Shown here: one piece after another, positions 37,465 through 48,506 of the stretch
Position numbering within the stretch: the first letter of the stretch is position 1
Layout of the letters: each line of letters starts with the position of its first letter
NCBI RefSeq assembly: GCF_050947875.1
Contig: NC_134574.1
Span: forward strand, 102,333,469-102,397,468
Origin: Dermacentor variabilis
Taxonomy: Eukaryota > Arthropoda > Arachnida > Ixodida > Ixodidae
Length of the DNA stretch: 64,000 nt
Direction of reading: 5' to 3'
Made by a program: the position numbers and the translations under genes
The notes under the pieces: model-generated
The model's input: only the letters and a program-made list of their open reading frames with translations
Databases searched by the model: none
What the model was told of the DNA's origin: nothing

Positions 37465-38760
37465 TGTCGGTCATTGCAGCTTCACCTCCAGAAGCTGCAC
37501 TGTCTAGTGCAGCGTCTGGAGCGGCGAATAAGTCGGAGTAGGAGCACGGCGTGACGGGGGCGAACGAGATTGACGGCGGGAGGGAAAAGGCGAGCGGGTG
37601 TAGTGGGTTCGTGTCAAAGGTGTCGCAGGGTCCGATTATGGGTTGGGGGCATAGAAGGGGCGAAGGAAAAGGACGCGCTGGAGTGACGAGGGTGGTAATC
37701 AGGAGAATGTCGCGTCGGAGAAGTCCAGCGGCTGTGGCAGAGGCGAGCGACATGTCCAATGCGCCGGCAGTTAAAACAGATCGGCTTGTCGTCCATGGTT
37801 CGCCATTCGGAGGGCTTGCGCTGTCCATAAGAGGAGTAAGAAGAGCGGACTGGGGACGTGCGTACAAAAGAGGTTCCGAGCGTACGGAACGAATGGATTG
37901 TAGGCCGACGTTGGACAACCCTTGACAGACGACGGCCTGGATCAAGGAGATTGTCACCGGAGAAGGATCAGGTGACGGGAATGAAGGGGCCGCCAGTTGT
38001 GCTGCTTCAATCTCACGAGGAATGATGCGGGTCAAGTTGTCACATCACGACGGCAGGTGGAAGAGGTCGTTACAAGATGACGTAGCAGCTGTGTTGGGAG
38101 GTCGCGTGATGTGCTGGCATACCCGGCGCCTTTTAGCATGCTCGAGACGACGGCACTCCTTGAGGATCGTGTCGTTACTGGTGACGTTCGTAAACACCAG
38201 TAAATTGAAGGCGTCGTCAGAAATGCCTTTGAGGGCGTGATTAACCTTATCGTCCTCAGACATGTTTGGGCCAGTCTTGGCACAAAGGCCCAAGACATCG
38301 AGAATGTACGACACGTAGGGCTCGGTCGACGTCTGTACACATGTGGCAAGGGCTTTCTTGGCATTGACTTGGTGACCGAACGAATTTTTCCAAGCAGGTC
38401 GCGAAGCTTCACTTTGAAGAGATCCCAGCTCGAGATCTCCTCTTCGTGAGTCTGGAACTATACCAGTGGAGCTCCGTCGAGGTAGAGGAGAACGTTGGCA
38501 AGCATAATAGTCCGATTCCACCTGTGACTGGTGCTGAGACGTTCGTATAAGCGGAGCCAGTCATCAACATCAGGACTGCCGACTCTGGTGAAAACACCAG
38601 GATACCGAGGGGGAGAAACGGCGACGTAGGGGGGGGGAGGGCTGCAGGCAAAGACGCTTGCCTAGATGAAGTGCCGCCAACAGGAGCCGAAATTACACTG
38701 TCGTCATTGCGACCGCTGCGGAGGTCCTTGACGGGTACGGGGAACGTTCGCTTCCACCAA
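37379..38760 (-). pseudogene. Ty3/gypsy Gag remnant
   Basis: Frames at 38409-38876, 38045-38521 and 37379-38035 overlap and switch, showing frameshifts. The frame at 37614-37796 contains a CX2CX4HX4C zinc knuckle (CFNCRRIGHVARLC), the nucleic-acid binding motif at the end of Gag. The upstream part is a proline- and serine-rich capsid region. Confidence 0.75.
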
Positions 38761-38765
38761 ATTAA

Positions 38766-38876
38766 TGTTACATGTAGCTGATGTACAAGTCTATTTACAA
38801 TATATTTACACGTAGACCAACGGTGGCAAAGATTATGATGATGATGATGACGATGAAGCTTCAATGAATGGCACAA
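38766..38876 (-). repeat. LTR end of the degenerate Ty3/gypsy element (partial)
   Basis: On the plus strand it starts TGTTACATGTAG. On the minus strand this is the LTR 3' end, with TTTGGTGGAAGCG (a plausible primer site) just inside. A (GAT)n run is at 38836-38853. The other LTR boundary, possibly as far right as about 39010, could not be fixed. Confidence 0.45.
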
Positions 38877-40004
38877 ATGGCGACGCTAAATCAAGCGGGG
38901 TACACGTCGTCTTCTTCTTCCTCGGTGCAGCCACGCTGTGGCGGCATTTCCGTATCAATATACACCCTTATGTCAGTCCGATTCCACAGAATTTTTATAA
39001 TTACTAGACACCTTTATGTTGGAGACTTACCTGGCGTCCACCGTCAGACCCTTCCTTAAACGAACGCCAAGACGCTCGGAGACCCGGACGCTCCCTTCGA
39101 GGAACACGGGCGTTACGTCGCCTCGCTCAGCGGTTCCGTGTTTTCAATGTGGGGATACGGCTGAACGATGACGTATTGAGGCCAACTTTGGAAAGATGCT
39201 GGTCAGCAAATAGACTGGATAAATTCCTTTTTCTCGCAGAATTAAGTTGTAACTTTGAAAGTGGCGAATCCCATACCAAGACTCGGGTACCGCCCGCATC
39301 TCCAACCATCGTACTTAGAGGATGATGATTGGAGTGGCCAAAGAGCGCCAACCATCGTACTTTGTCGGGACGCCTTGATCGCGGCGAAACTGCATCGAGA
39401 AGCGATTTATGGCGAATGGACTTCAGTCTTCTCACAAATTCTGAAAGCATCACAGCGATGTGGGTGCTTCATTAGAATCCTTGTGCGAGCGTGAAGTGCA
39501 CTACTACTTCTGTTAGGATGATTTCAAGGCTGCGTGGCACCCGTTACTCACTGGAACTCGACGCGATAGAAAAACGCGGATCATGCAACCACGAAATAAA
39601 TGAAATATTAGACGCATACAGATTGTCCGCAACGCAGACATGCTCACGTTTGCAAAGCAAGTTTAGTTGGGCTTGTTGAAAGCTAAGTACAAAACCTTGC
39701 TCATACGGCCTTCCAGAGCTAACGATAACGCTTCCTCCCAGGGAATACCTATGTCTGATATAGCCGTGCTCCTGTACATACGAACGGGTCGGTGGAGGCG
39801 AACGGCTCTGCTCGAATCTCATATGTCATGCTTCCTTATGGCACTCACTGTGACTTATCGTCAGACATCAGCGCTGTCTTTAGCGAGGTGTTCACTGCCG
39901 AAGAAAGTGGCTGGGCCAGGAATGATTACTAGGAAGGACTGAGGGAATTTTACAGAAACTTGCCCACGTATCAGATAACATCCTACAGCAGCTATGTGAG
40001 CCAT
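38877..40004. other. No confidently recognised gene
   Basis: May begin with the rest of the LTR. Frames at 39127-39453 and 39667-39942 show no family I can name. Some sequence before 40005 may be more of the LINE that follows. Confidence 0.4.
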
Positions 40005-40490
40005 CGACGCTCGAGGAACCGGATGTAGTGATTAAAGATATGAATACCTCTTCTGCGCCCGGCCCAGATCGCATAGCGTGCGCTTTTTGGATACTGTCAA
40101 CGAAGCTCTTTCGTCCAGTATTGGTAAGTTCACAGTAGATGGCGCTCGGCCAGATTACTTCCGCGATAGCCGTATTGTCCTCTTCCCAAGGCCAGGCGGC
40201 CAGGCCTGAAACCCACTTTCGTGGCGGCCGATACAGTGTTAAATGTGGATTACAAGATAGTCTCGTCAATTCTAGAAAAAAAAATCCAGAAAAATAAGGA
40301 GTGTCCTTCTAGACATAATCGACAAAAGGCAAATGTGTAGCATGCCAAGGCGATCAAGCTTTTCATATTTAGCATTGACAAAGGATCGTTTTACCTTCGC
40401 TTCTAGGACACTAATTTCAGACTGTTTCCTATTGCTCGACCAAGTGAAGGCTGTTGATCCTGTCGGGTATCGTTACATGTTTAGCTTCAT
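40005..40490 (+). pseudogene. LINE reverse transcriptase fragment
   Basis: The plus strand reads DVVIKDMNTSSAPGPDRIAC near 40015-40080, the conserved start of non-LTR RT. A later frame reads LLLDQVKAVDPVGYRYMF near 40425-40485, corresponding to the first palm motif. Stops and frameshifts separate them. It is followed directly by a SINE. Confidence 0.6.
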
Positions 40491-40494
40491 TAAT

Positions 40495-40664
40495 AAACGT
40501 AAAACGAGACATCCACCCAATCAGAGGAATCGCTACATTGGAAACCCGTTCCTCGAAATAATAGCCTCGCAGTTGAAGGGAAATTCGTCCTGGTCTGGGA
40601 CTCGAACCCGGGACCACCGCCTTTCCGGGTCAGTCGCGCGATCGAACACACCCATAACGACGGA
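40495..40664 (-). repeat. tRNA-derived SINE
   Basis: On the minus strand GGTTCGAGTCC (plus positions 40598-40608) is a strong box B in a tRNA-like context (CGGTGGTCCCGGGTTCGAGT). The body continues to about 40495. Confidence 0.65.
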
Positions 40665-41600
40665 CGCCTTGAATGCATCGTGCTTTCAGAGGCAGCATGC
40701 GCCTGCGCAAGTAGTGAAATTCGAGTGCGTCTTATGCGCAAGAAAATTTACTTCCTCGTTACCCTGTAGCCGCGGATGGTCGAAGGCTGCCGGTGCAGCA
40801 GGCAACCCAGCGGAGCGCGAGGTGTGCGTGTTCCCTACAGATCTTTGGCCTCTTTATTCAAGGAAGAAGCCAGGCCGTATCCATGGTCACGAAACCCGCC
40901 GATATGCGCAAGGAAAAGCGTCGCTTTTAAAAGAAAGACATGGTTGGTGGCAGCAGCTGGTGCCACTAAGAAAAAATAAGGCAAGAAAACAAGGTATTAA
41001 AGAAACAAAAAATTGAGCGAGCAAGCAATAGGAGCCTCCCTGTCAGAAGTACGAAAGGTCATAATATAAACAAATGATTCAAGCTGTTTAAATAAAAGTC
41101 TCTTTGAGAGCTCTTACATAAAAGACTACTTCGCCGCACCAAATTCTTTCACAACTTCTCTCTACATTTAAGGCTGCAAAGCATCATTAAAATTACATTG
41201 CAAGATACCACTGAGAAACCCAGTACGAGAACGGTGTTTGCTCAAGATAGCATGCGCGCGAAACAGTGAAGCCTTGGCTCCAACAGCAGTCGAATGATCC
41301 TGCGCCCTAGTGTATTGCGTTCCTAATATACGCCTTCATGAACTGTTCCAAACCTTTGTAATGCCATTCTGCAATCAGCCTTCCATGATTAGTTCGTTGT
41401 TCCAGCGGCCGAGTGTATTGCGTTCCTAATATACGCCTTCATGAACTGTTCCAAACCTTTGTATTGCCATTCTGCAATCAGCCTTCCATGATTGCTCAAA
41501 AAATTTTCGGACCAGCCCCGCTTCGCCTGTCTGTTTCGCGACGTCACGAAAACGCCCATCGATATCATGTGTGTACACTTATTATGCATGATTAACCGAA
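40655..41600 (+). repeat. Family R repeat, copy 4, left part
   Basis: 5' module (40655-40970) and AT-rich module (41090-41300) as in 2280-2900, then two direct repeats (41309-41390 and 41412-41493). It then runs into a CGCCTGTCTGTTTCGCGACG phrase near 41525. A very similar phrase lies at 45985-46010, beyond the LINE at 41605-45945. Confidence 0.65.
41309..41493 (+). repeat. 82-bp direct repeat, two copies
   Basis: 41309-41390 and 41412-41493 differ by about one base and are offset by 103 bases. Each includes TTCATGAACTGTTCCAAACC. Confidence 0.93.
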
Positions 41601-41640
41601 CGAGAGAGAGAGAGAGTGAGCTTTAATAAGAACCAGCAGT

Positions 41641-42400
41641 TTAGTCGGCTGGGCTTAGGCGTCCCAAGATGGGACGTCGAGGTCTTGCCTCTTCGCCGCT
41701 TCGTAAGCCTGCTGGGTAGCCCAGTCTTTGGTCATCCAGATGGGAGATGCGCAGGGCGCCGTGCCATCTCGACGAGAGGGTCACGAGATTAATGTCTGGG
41801 TATTGATGTTTGCACTCCCATAGCATGTGGGGTAGTGTGGCTGATTGTATTTTACAGACCTTGCACGTGTGGCTTGGGTAGATGTCGGGGTATATGATGT
41901 GATAGCGTGTGAGGGAGGGGTATGTATTCGTCTGTAACCGGCGAAGGGTGGTTGCCTGTGCTCTGTACAATTTGCGGTGAGGGGTGGGGAAGGTTTTTCT
42001 TTCGAGATAATATGACTTCACAAGGCCGTTGTATCGTGCTACGGAGTGCGTAACCTCGTTGAGGTTGCTGAGACGCGGGTGGACATCACCGGCGTGTGCT
42101 GCGATCCAGGCGAGGGTGATTTGATTTTCAGATGAATGCGGGGCTTGTTGTAAGTTACCGAGTGATTGTTGAGAAATACGACCCTTGATGTAGTAGTTGA
42201 TTGCTGTGAGAGAATCGCTCAGTATGGTGTAATAGGCTGGGTCAAGAGTGGCCAGGGTGATGGCCACTTCCTCGGCCGCCTCGGCATTATGGGCAACGAT
42301 GCTGGCAGCATCTCGGAGCAAGCCGCTTGCTGAGTTAACCGCCGCAAAGCGACGTCAATCTTGGTATTCAGCTGCGTCGACGAATGTGGCGCCCGCGCTG
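41641..42400 (-). pseudogene. LINE RNase H and C-terminal finger
   Basis: RNase H residues are seen as VDAAEY (in a frame with one stop near 42355), AEEVAIT, LSDSLTA and WIAAHAGD. The C-terminal finger is CKVCKIQSATLPHMLWEC. It ends at a stop at 41641, just before the (CT)n tail. Confidence 0.82.
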
Positions 42401-42495
42401 TTGGCATAAGCTTTGATGAGGGAGGTAGGTCGTGCCTTCGTGCATTCTTTGTTGTGGTCCGCGTGCATGTTTTTGAGAATAGGATCGGCGTGTAT

Positions 42496-44091
42496 CTATT
42501 GTTGAATGTCACGTGGTATCGGGTGTCTTTCTCCGTGTTGGCGGTGGTAGGTGATATCAAGCTCGGCTGGAATGATGCGGCCCGTTTCCGTGAAGGTAAG
42601 CCGCTCCAGATGGGATCGACGTTGCGCTTCGATTAACTCGTCCAGCGTGTTGCGGATACCTAATTGTAGTAGAAGTTCCGTCCTGGTGTGGGTGGGTAGT
42701 CCTAAGGCCTGATTATAGGCTCCTTTGATGATTATGTGCAGTTTAGTCTTTTCAACTTTGTACCAGTTGAGAAAGGGCGCAACATAAGTAATGTGACAGA
42801 TGATAAAAGATTGGACAAGGCGGATGAGGCTTTCTTCCTTCATACCCCCTCGTTGGTTGGTCACTCGTTTCAGCAGTCTGGATGTATTAGCGGTCTGTCG
42901 AAGGATCTTGGAGACAGCCGTAAAGTTGGATCCATTGGCTTCTATGGTCATACCAAGAACGTGGATGCTAGGGACCACAGGTATGGGTCTGCCATCCCAC
43001 AGGTGGAGTTTGATTTCTTCGTATTGGCGTTTATTCGTGGAGCCCCGTGGGGGGCGTCCACGGAGTGTGGGGTGGTATAGGAGGAGCTCCGCATTTTCAG
43101 GGGAACTGCGGAGTCCCATTCCTTGAAGGTAATTTTCTAGTTTAGATTTGGCCGTCACTGCACTTTGCAGCTCAGATTGTAATGTCGTCGGCGTGTATGG
43201 TGTATTCAATGCCGTCGAGTTTTTGTAGTTCTTGTGCTAATCCGAGCATTACCAGATTAAACAGTGTTGGAGAAATGACAGAGCCTTGCGGTGTGCCCCT
43301 GCTGCCGCGGGAGAGTTCCTCCGACCTAATGTCTCCGACCAAGAGTAAGGCCTTCCGATGGAATAGAAAGTCTCTTACGTAGTTGTAAGCGCATTTTCCA
43401 AGGTTGAGCAAGGAGATGCGTTCGAGGATGGTGGAGTGCCTCATGTTATCGAAGGCGCGCTCGAGGTTGCGGCCCAAGATCGCCTTCGTGTGACGGGATT
43501 TTCCATCTAGGATGTGATGCTGAAGTTGGAGCATAGCGTCTTGGGTGGAAAGATGCTGTCTAAAGCCAATTATTGAGTGCGGGTAAACAGATGTGTCCTC
43601 GAGGTGAGTGTTTACACGGGTTAGGAGTGCGTGCTCTATGACCTTTCCTACACATGAAGTTAGCGAGAGGGGCCCGAGATTGGCGAGGTAGATGGCTTAG
43701 CGCGTTTGGGGATGAGAATTACTTTGGCTGTTTTCTATGTCGGAGGAATGGATTCTTGCCGCCAACAGTTGGTGATGTATTCGGAGGCTTGTTTCACCGA
43801 GGGGTGATCTAGATTTCTTAGTGTTTTATTCGTAACACTATGTGGGCCTGGCGTCGAACGGCTCTTAAGCTTGTGCAGGGCAGCATGAATCTCTGCCACG
43901 CTGAAATCTTCATCAAGGGTAGGGTTGGAGGTCCTCGTGTATGGCCCATGAAGTTGAGTGGGCCCAGATGGGATGTACTTCTGGCATAAGGTATTCTTAA
44001 CATGGTCCTGGCCATGCGTCTTGCTTTCTGTGAATAAAAGCTTGGTGAGGCAATGTTGTTGATATGAGCGGGTGGTGGTGCTATCAAGCAA
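42496..44091 (-). pseudogene. LINE ORF2 reverse transcriptase
   Basis: 44091-43735 holds the RT start (LHKLKSRSTPGPHSVTNKTL). 43705-43172 holds palm motifs: GRNLERAFDNM, RGTPQGSVISPTLFNLVM and HADDITI. 43209-42496 holds the thumb (IHVLGMTIEANG, EESLIRLVQSF). The first catalytic Asp is Asn (NLERAFD for a DLEKAFD-like motif) and YADD is HADD. Frameshifts lie near 43735 and 43190. Confidence 0.85.
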
Positions 44092-44171
44092 ATGTTTGAG
44101 GATTTTCCACGAGCGGGGGTGGTGGAGTTGCCCGTCTAGAGAGTGACCGAGCTCTGTTCATTGCTTTTGAC

Positions 44172-45199
44172 TTAGAACGCAGCAGTGTGCTTCAATTTCC
44201 TTGTTGAGAAGTGCGACCTTTCGTCTGAGTCTTCTATTGAGCCGTTGTCCCTTCCATCTAGAGAGGATGGATGGTTTGGCCTCGATAAGGTGGGCGAGTC
44301 TGCTGTCCATGTGCTGGTGACTGATTTAGTATCAGACTCTAGATCGCATGACCATGATTCTATGTCAGTAATGGGAGTGTCCGTTGTTGCTGTTACACGG
44401 CGTTTACGGAACGCATCCCAGTCCGTCCAAGTAAAGTCCCTTGTTCTTATCGTAATGGCTGTTAGGTGTGAGAGAGTAATCACGATGATAGAGTGATCAT
44501 TCCCGAGGTCGTGTTGGGTGTTGTGCCAATGGGCGTTGTCTGCGTTTTTGGTGAAAGTGAGGTCTGGTGTCGTGTCTCGTTCAGGGGAAGTGCCGAGGCG
44601 AGTGGGGAAAGCTAGGTAAGTAATGAGTGCAAGCGCGAGATCATGGGAGTCTTGCCATAAGTTACAACCTGCAGCAGAGTTGTGTCTGTAACCCCCTCCT
44701 GTATGCGGAAGATTGAAGTAGCCTCCGATGATGAGGGGGCTGCTGCCTGCGATGTTCAGGGCATTCTTGAAGAGGGTTAAAAATCGGCTATGGCGTTGAG
44801 ATGGGGTATTGTATATATTGAGGATAAAGATTCCTTCTTTTCGTTTTCTGTTCGAGATGAGCTCAATAAAGAGGTGTTCGATGTGCCGGTCGTGGAGATC
44901 GTGTTCGATTGCGGTAACTCTTTTTCGGACGAGTGTGGAGACTCCGTGTGGAGCGTTGTTCGCGGTGAAAGGCTGATATCTGGGAAGGTTGACCGGAGTG
45001 TCGTGTGTTTCCTGGAGTAAAATTACGTCGGGTTGACGTGAAGTAGTACGGAGGTGTTGACGGAGATCGGATTGTTTGTGGAGGTAGCCTCGGCAGTTCC
45101 ACTGCCAGAACGTTGTATCAGTTTTAGTGTGGGGCCATGATGAAGGATAGGGGATGCCACAGGTGGCAGGGTGGCGGCGACGGTTCCAGTTGTGTCCAT
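44172..45199 (-). pseudogene. LINE ORF2 N-terminus: APE-type endonuclease
   Basis: An ATG at 45199 starts a frame reading TFWQWNCRG, then VILLQETH with the catalytic Glu. Later it reads GGYFNLPH where the family has GDFN, so the Asp is replaced by Tyr. Near the end DLGNDHSIIVI supplies the final Asp-His pair. It runs with little disruption to a stop at 44172. It nicks target DNA in active relatives; the Asp-to-Tyr change probably kills it here. Confidence 0.8.
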
Positions 45200-45253
45200 G
45201 GCTTCGGCTTGAGCGGTGGAAGCGGTTTGTGTGAAAAGGGTTTGAGTATTAGC

Positions 45254-45945
45254 TTACATGGCGGGGACTCTGAGCATAAGGGCGATTAGAGAATTGTGTA
45301 AAGTTTCTACCGTACTTTTGAGTGTTACGAGCATGTCCTTGATTTCGGAGCGTACTTGGCCCTGAGCCCCTTCTTGGAGGGCTCGCTTTTCATGGGCTAG
45401 TCTTGAGACTTCGGGATGGCTGTTGCTAGCGGGTTCTGGGGTTTTGGGTGTGGGTTGGGTTTTGGGATGTTTAAGGCTAAGAACCTCCTGAGTAAGCTTT
45501 TGGATTAAATCACGCTTACCTTCGTTTTCTTTCTTAAGGTGTTCGATGGCTGTGTTGTATGTGTTGGGTTTAGGCAGTGGGGGGATTTTACGTGACGCTT
45601 TCGCGAGACTCCCGTCAGGGCCTCTGCGAAGCTCACCTTTTCTGAGGTATGTCTGGCTCCTGGAGTCGATGTTGATCTTGATCTGGAACGGCCCACTCTC
45701 GGTTTGGAGAGGGAGCGGGGCCGGGACCGATGCTTGGTCTCCAGGGACGGGAAATCTGATTGAAGGGCTGATTGCTGTGCTGTTCGGCGTTCTCCGAGGC
45801 ATCTTCATATATCATACGGCTTTTTGTATCTGGCAGTACAAGCTTTGTCCGCTGTGCGGTGGGGTCCCCCACACAACGTGCACTTGGGTGTGCACTGAGG
45901 ATTTTGATCGGGGTTGCGAGCTCCGCAGTCCCAGCTGATCCCTTT
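45254..45945 (-). pseudogene. LINE ORF1 remnant with zinc knuckle
   Basis: Near the truncated 5' end the frame reads CTLCGGPHRTADKAC, a CX2CX4HX4C zinc knuckle, within a PQCTPKCTLCGG context. A frame shift follows near 45800. The next frame (45808-45254, 184 codons) is proline-rich, then has a Glu/Lys-rich coiled-coil segment (IEHLKKENEGKRDLIQKLTQ) and ends at a stop at 45254. It is the nucleic-acid binding ORF1 of I-group LINEs. Confidence 0.72.
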
Positions 45946-47156
45946 ATTAGGGAACGGGCAAACGTTTTGGGGTTGCGCCCATTTCGCCTGCCTGTCACGC
46001 GACGTCACCAAACCGCGAAAATTCATAGCGTCAACGTGATATGTACGCGTTAAAGACGCATTAATATGCCGAGCAGAACTGAATTTTTTTCTGAATAGAC
46101 GGAGGCTGCCCTGTTCTGACAGGAATAAAAGATGCCTGCCAACCGATTGCTCTGGCACTAACTATACTGGGAGCGGCCGCAGAGCACGTATTTATTCGCG
46201 TATAATAAAAACATTTTCAATGGCACTATAACGTTATTGATCCCTTTCGGCACGTATATGACATCACATTACAAACTCTTCTTTGCTGAGAGTCCATTCT
46301 GGTGGCATTTTTGACATTCCGTTGCACGCCGCCGTGAATTCAGCTAGCGCCTGCAAGATAAATAAGAGGAAGAGGATCAAACACAGACGGACGCTGCCAC
46401 TTCCCTCTTCAGCCGGTTATTCACCGTCACTGTGATGCTTCGGCCCCATTGAATCCCTCTCCACTTGAGCGTGCTCCTCGCCTCTTCTCAGCAAATTAGA
46501 TAAGACAAGCCGCTTAGTGTAGCCAATGTTATTCGTTTTTCAAGCAGACAAAAGTCTACTCCTAGGAACGAGGAGGTCACGTTTCATTGGTCTGTTCGGA
46601 CAACCCTACAGATGACCGCCCGATGCTTGCGCCGGCGTTTACGCAAATTTCACGTCAGCAGATTGGAATAAACACATATTGGAATAGTTTTACGTTATAG
46701 GGTCCCAGAGCACTTCAGCGTTTGTAAGATTCCGGCCCCCAAAATTTGTTCAGTGACTCAGCAATGAAATGGAAATAGGTGTAGCCACGCTGCAGCCTCT
46801 CCGCTCGAAAAACCCGGTAAACTTCTAGTACCAGCTGGACTGCAGTACGTTACAAGGCAGAATTTTATGGCCGTACTTCGTGCACCCCTTTTTGTTGTCA
46901 AAGCAATATTACGGACACTTCAGGGTCATTTCCGCCATCGGCATCATCAACAGGAGCCGTATAAGATCCAAAGGCAATAAAATCGTCTCCGAGTGCCGTG
47001 TGCTGTGAGTGAAAGCGTGTGAGGGTTAGCAGCATATCGTGGCTCAATCTGACGCACTTAAGTGAGGAGAGAGGGGAGGAAGTGCACCGTCTTCCGTCAC
47101 GCGTTAATCTCCCGGGGAGGGAGGGCGCGTTCTACTTCCATCGGCCCAGGGGCATA
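45946..47156 (+). repeat. Family R repeat, copy 4, middle part
   Basis: Starts with the phrase shared with 41500-41600, then about 600 bases with no recognised gene. A 145-bp module unit (46690-46800) and the CpG-rich module (46850-47110) follow, ending at the terminal-inverted-repeat element. Confidence 0.6.
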
Positions 47157-47720
47157 TTTACAATTGCTAGAAGGTACAGCGGGGCGCCGCGTTTCTTGAG
47201 TCGCTCGCCGTTTTTGCGCAGGCGCGACTAAGAGCGGATGCGAGAGAGAAAATCTGTTAGCATTTGCACCTTGAATATTGGACTCTGCCTAGGAACTAAG
47301 GTGGAGAAGTTTCCTTGCGCGTGTAGCGTGCGTTTGTCCCTTGGCCTTTGTCCTTAGGAGTGAGGTCGAGTTTGTTTACGCTCGCACGCTGGCTGCCGGC
47401 GCGGTAAAACAGGCGAACCAGCGTCCACTGACGCCCCATTTGGGGATCGCTTTGTACGTCGGACAGACTTTCTCGCGCCTGCGGCCCTGGTGTTGAACCA
47501 GTCATGCCGGATTATAACTTTGTCGTGCCTTACGGCACTCTAACTTAAAGAAAGAAAACACTGATTTTTTGGGGGAGCAATAGGGGCCGAAGTATAGGCC
47601 AGGCCTGCTCTCCTGGACTTTTCACGAGCATTTTTGAGCGATCCCCTTGAGCGAAATGAACTCACAGCGTCTTAGGAACCACGCTTGGGCGCGAGTGCCT
47701 AGTATCACGCATTGAGAATT

Positions 47721-48110
47721 ATTGCCTTTGCGTCTCGTCCACTTTAGGCTAGGTTAGCTTAGGTTGAGATTACGTTAATGTTAGCTTAGGTTACGTTAGG
47801 TTAGCGTTAAATGCGTTAGGTAGGCGCGGCGTATTCTCACAGCGCTTACGCTGTGCTGATTATTGTCTTTGCGTCTCGGCCACGTTATGTTCTGTAAGGT
47901 TGGGATAACGTTACCTTAGGTTGGATTAGTTTCGATTAGATTTGGTTAGGCTAGTTTAGCGTGAAAGCCGTCAGGGTGGCGCGGCGTATTCTCACAATAT
48001 TTACGTCGTGAACATTGCCTTTCTGTCTCGGCCTCGTTAAGTTAGGTTAACGTTAGGTTAGCCTAAAACACGATAGGGGGCGCGGGGTATTCTCATAGTG
48101 GTTGCAGGGG
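47721..48110 (+). repeat. Roughly 145-bp tandem subrepeats with interstitial TTAGG
   Basis: Units begin ATTGCCTTTGCGTCTCG-like at 47721, 47862 and 48014. Each has a stretch rich in GTTAGGTTA-like words, then GGCGCGGCGTATTCTCA. At least nine TTAGG pentamers are present, the arthropod telomere unit. They are dispersed and degenerate, not a perfect array. Confidence 0.85.
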
Positions 48111-48226
48111 CGTCGAGCATCACCGGCGCCCTTTCTATCACTCGAGTTCAACCGCGATTGCTAAAGCTCTCTGCCTCCTAGATTTTCAATATATGCGGAC
48201 CGGCCTCTTCCACGGTCCCTACCTTT

Positions 48227-48257
48227 CCCACGATAACATCGCAGATGTTATCGTGGG
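48227..48257. repeat. Perfect hairpin, 14-nt arms
   Basis: CCCACGATAACATC pairs perfectly with GATGTTATCGTGGG across the 3-base loop GCA. Confidence 0.95.
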
Positions 48258-48506
48258 TTATATTACCTCTTTCACCGCACCGGCAGCCAGCGTCGGAGCG
48301 TAAACAACCTCGACCCCACTCCGCAATTCCGCGACGCCTAGAGACAAACGCATAGGAGACGCGTTAAGAAACTCCTCCGTAGCGTTTAGGCAAAGTGCAA
48401 GGATCAAAAGACACCACATTTTCTGTATCGTGCCCGCTCTTACTCGCGAAAAGGTCCGGTGCCTCCGCAAGTGCCACGTCCCGTTGTACTTACTAGCAAT
48501 TGTAAA

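Larger units (their letters stand above)
34440..38876 (-). mobile_element. Degenerate Ty3/gypsy retrotransposon, 3'-truncated
   Basis: Read on the minus strand the order is LTR end and primer site (about 38876-38740), Gag with one zinc knuckle, protease, RT, RNase H, then integrase, cut at 34440 inside the integrase core. This is the ordinary Ty3/gypsy order, unlike the element at 6189-10747. Frameshifts and stops are frequent. The cut abuts the 3' end of the plus-strand LINE at 34435. Confidence 0.88.
41605..45945 (-). mobile_element. Near-complete I-group LINE
   Basis: Minus-strand order is the end of ORF1 with a zinc knuckle, endonuclease, reverse transcriptase, RNase H, then a 3' untranslated region ending in a (CT)n-rich tail (plus 41605-41640). 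It is 5' truncated in ORF1 near 45945. Family R-like sequence lies on both sides. Each domain is long but frameshifts and changed catalytic residues show it is inactive. Confidence 0.87.
47157..48506. mobile_element. Non-autonomous terminal-inverted-repeat element with TTAGG subrepeats
   Basis: TTTACAATTGCTAG at 47157-47170 is repeated inverted at 48493-48506. Extended to 30 bases the ends match at 26 positions. The element interrupts family R between its CpG-rich module and the CAAGCCATGTGCGACGGG-type module that resumes downstream. Inside are three subrepeats rich in TTAGG (47721-48110) and a perfect 14-nt-arm hairpin (48227-48257). No transposase frame is visible. A frame at 48258-48563 (minus) is not recognised. 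Target duplication could not be fixed. A MITE-like or larger deletion derivative of a DNA transposon is the best reading. Confidence 0.68.
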
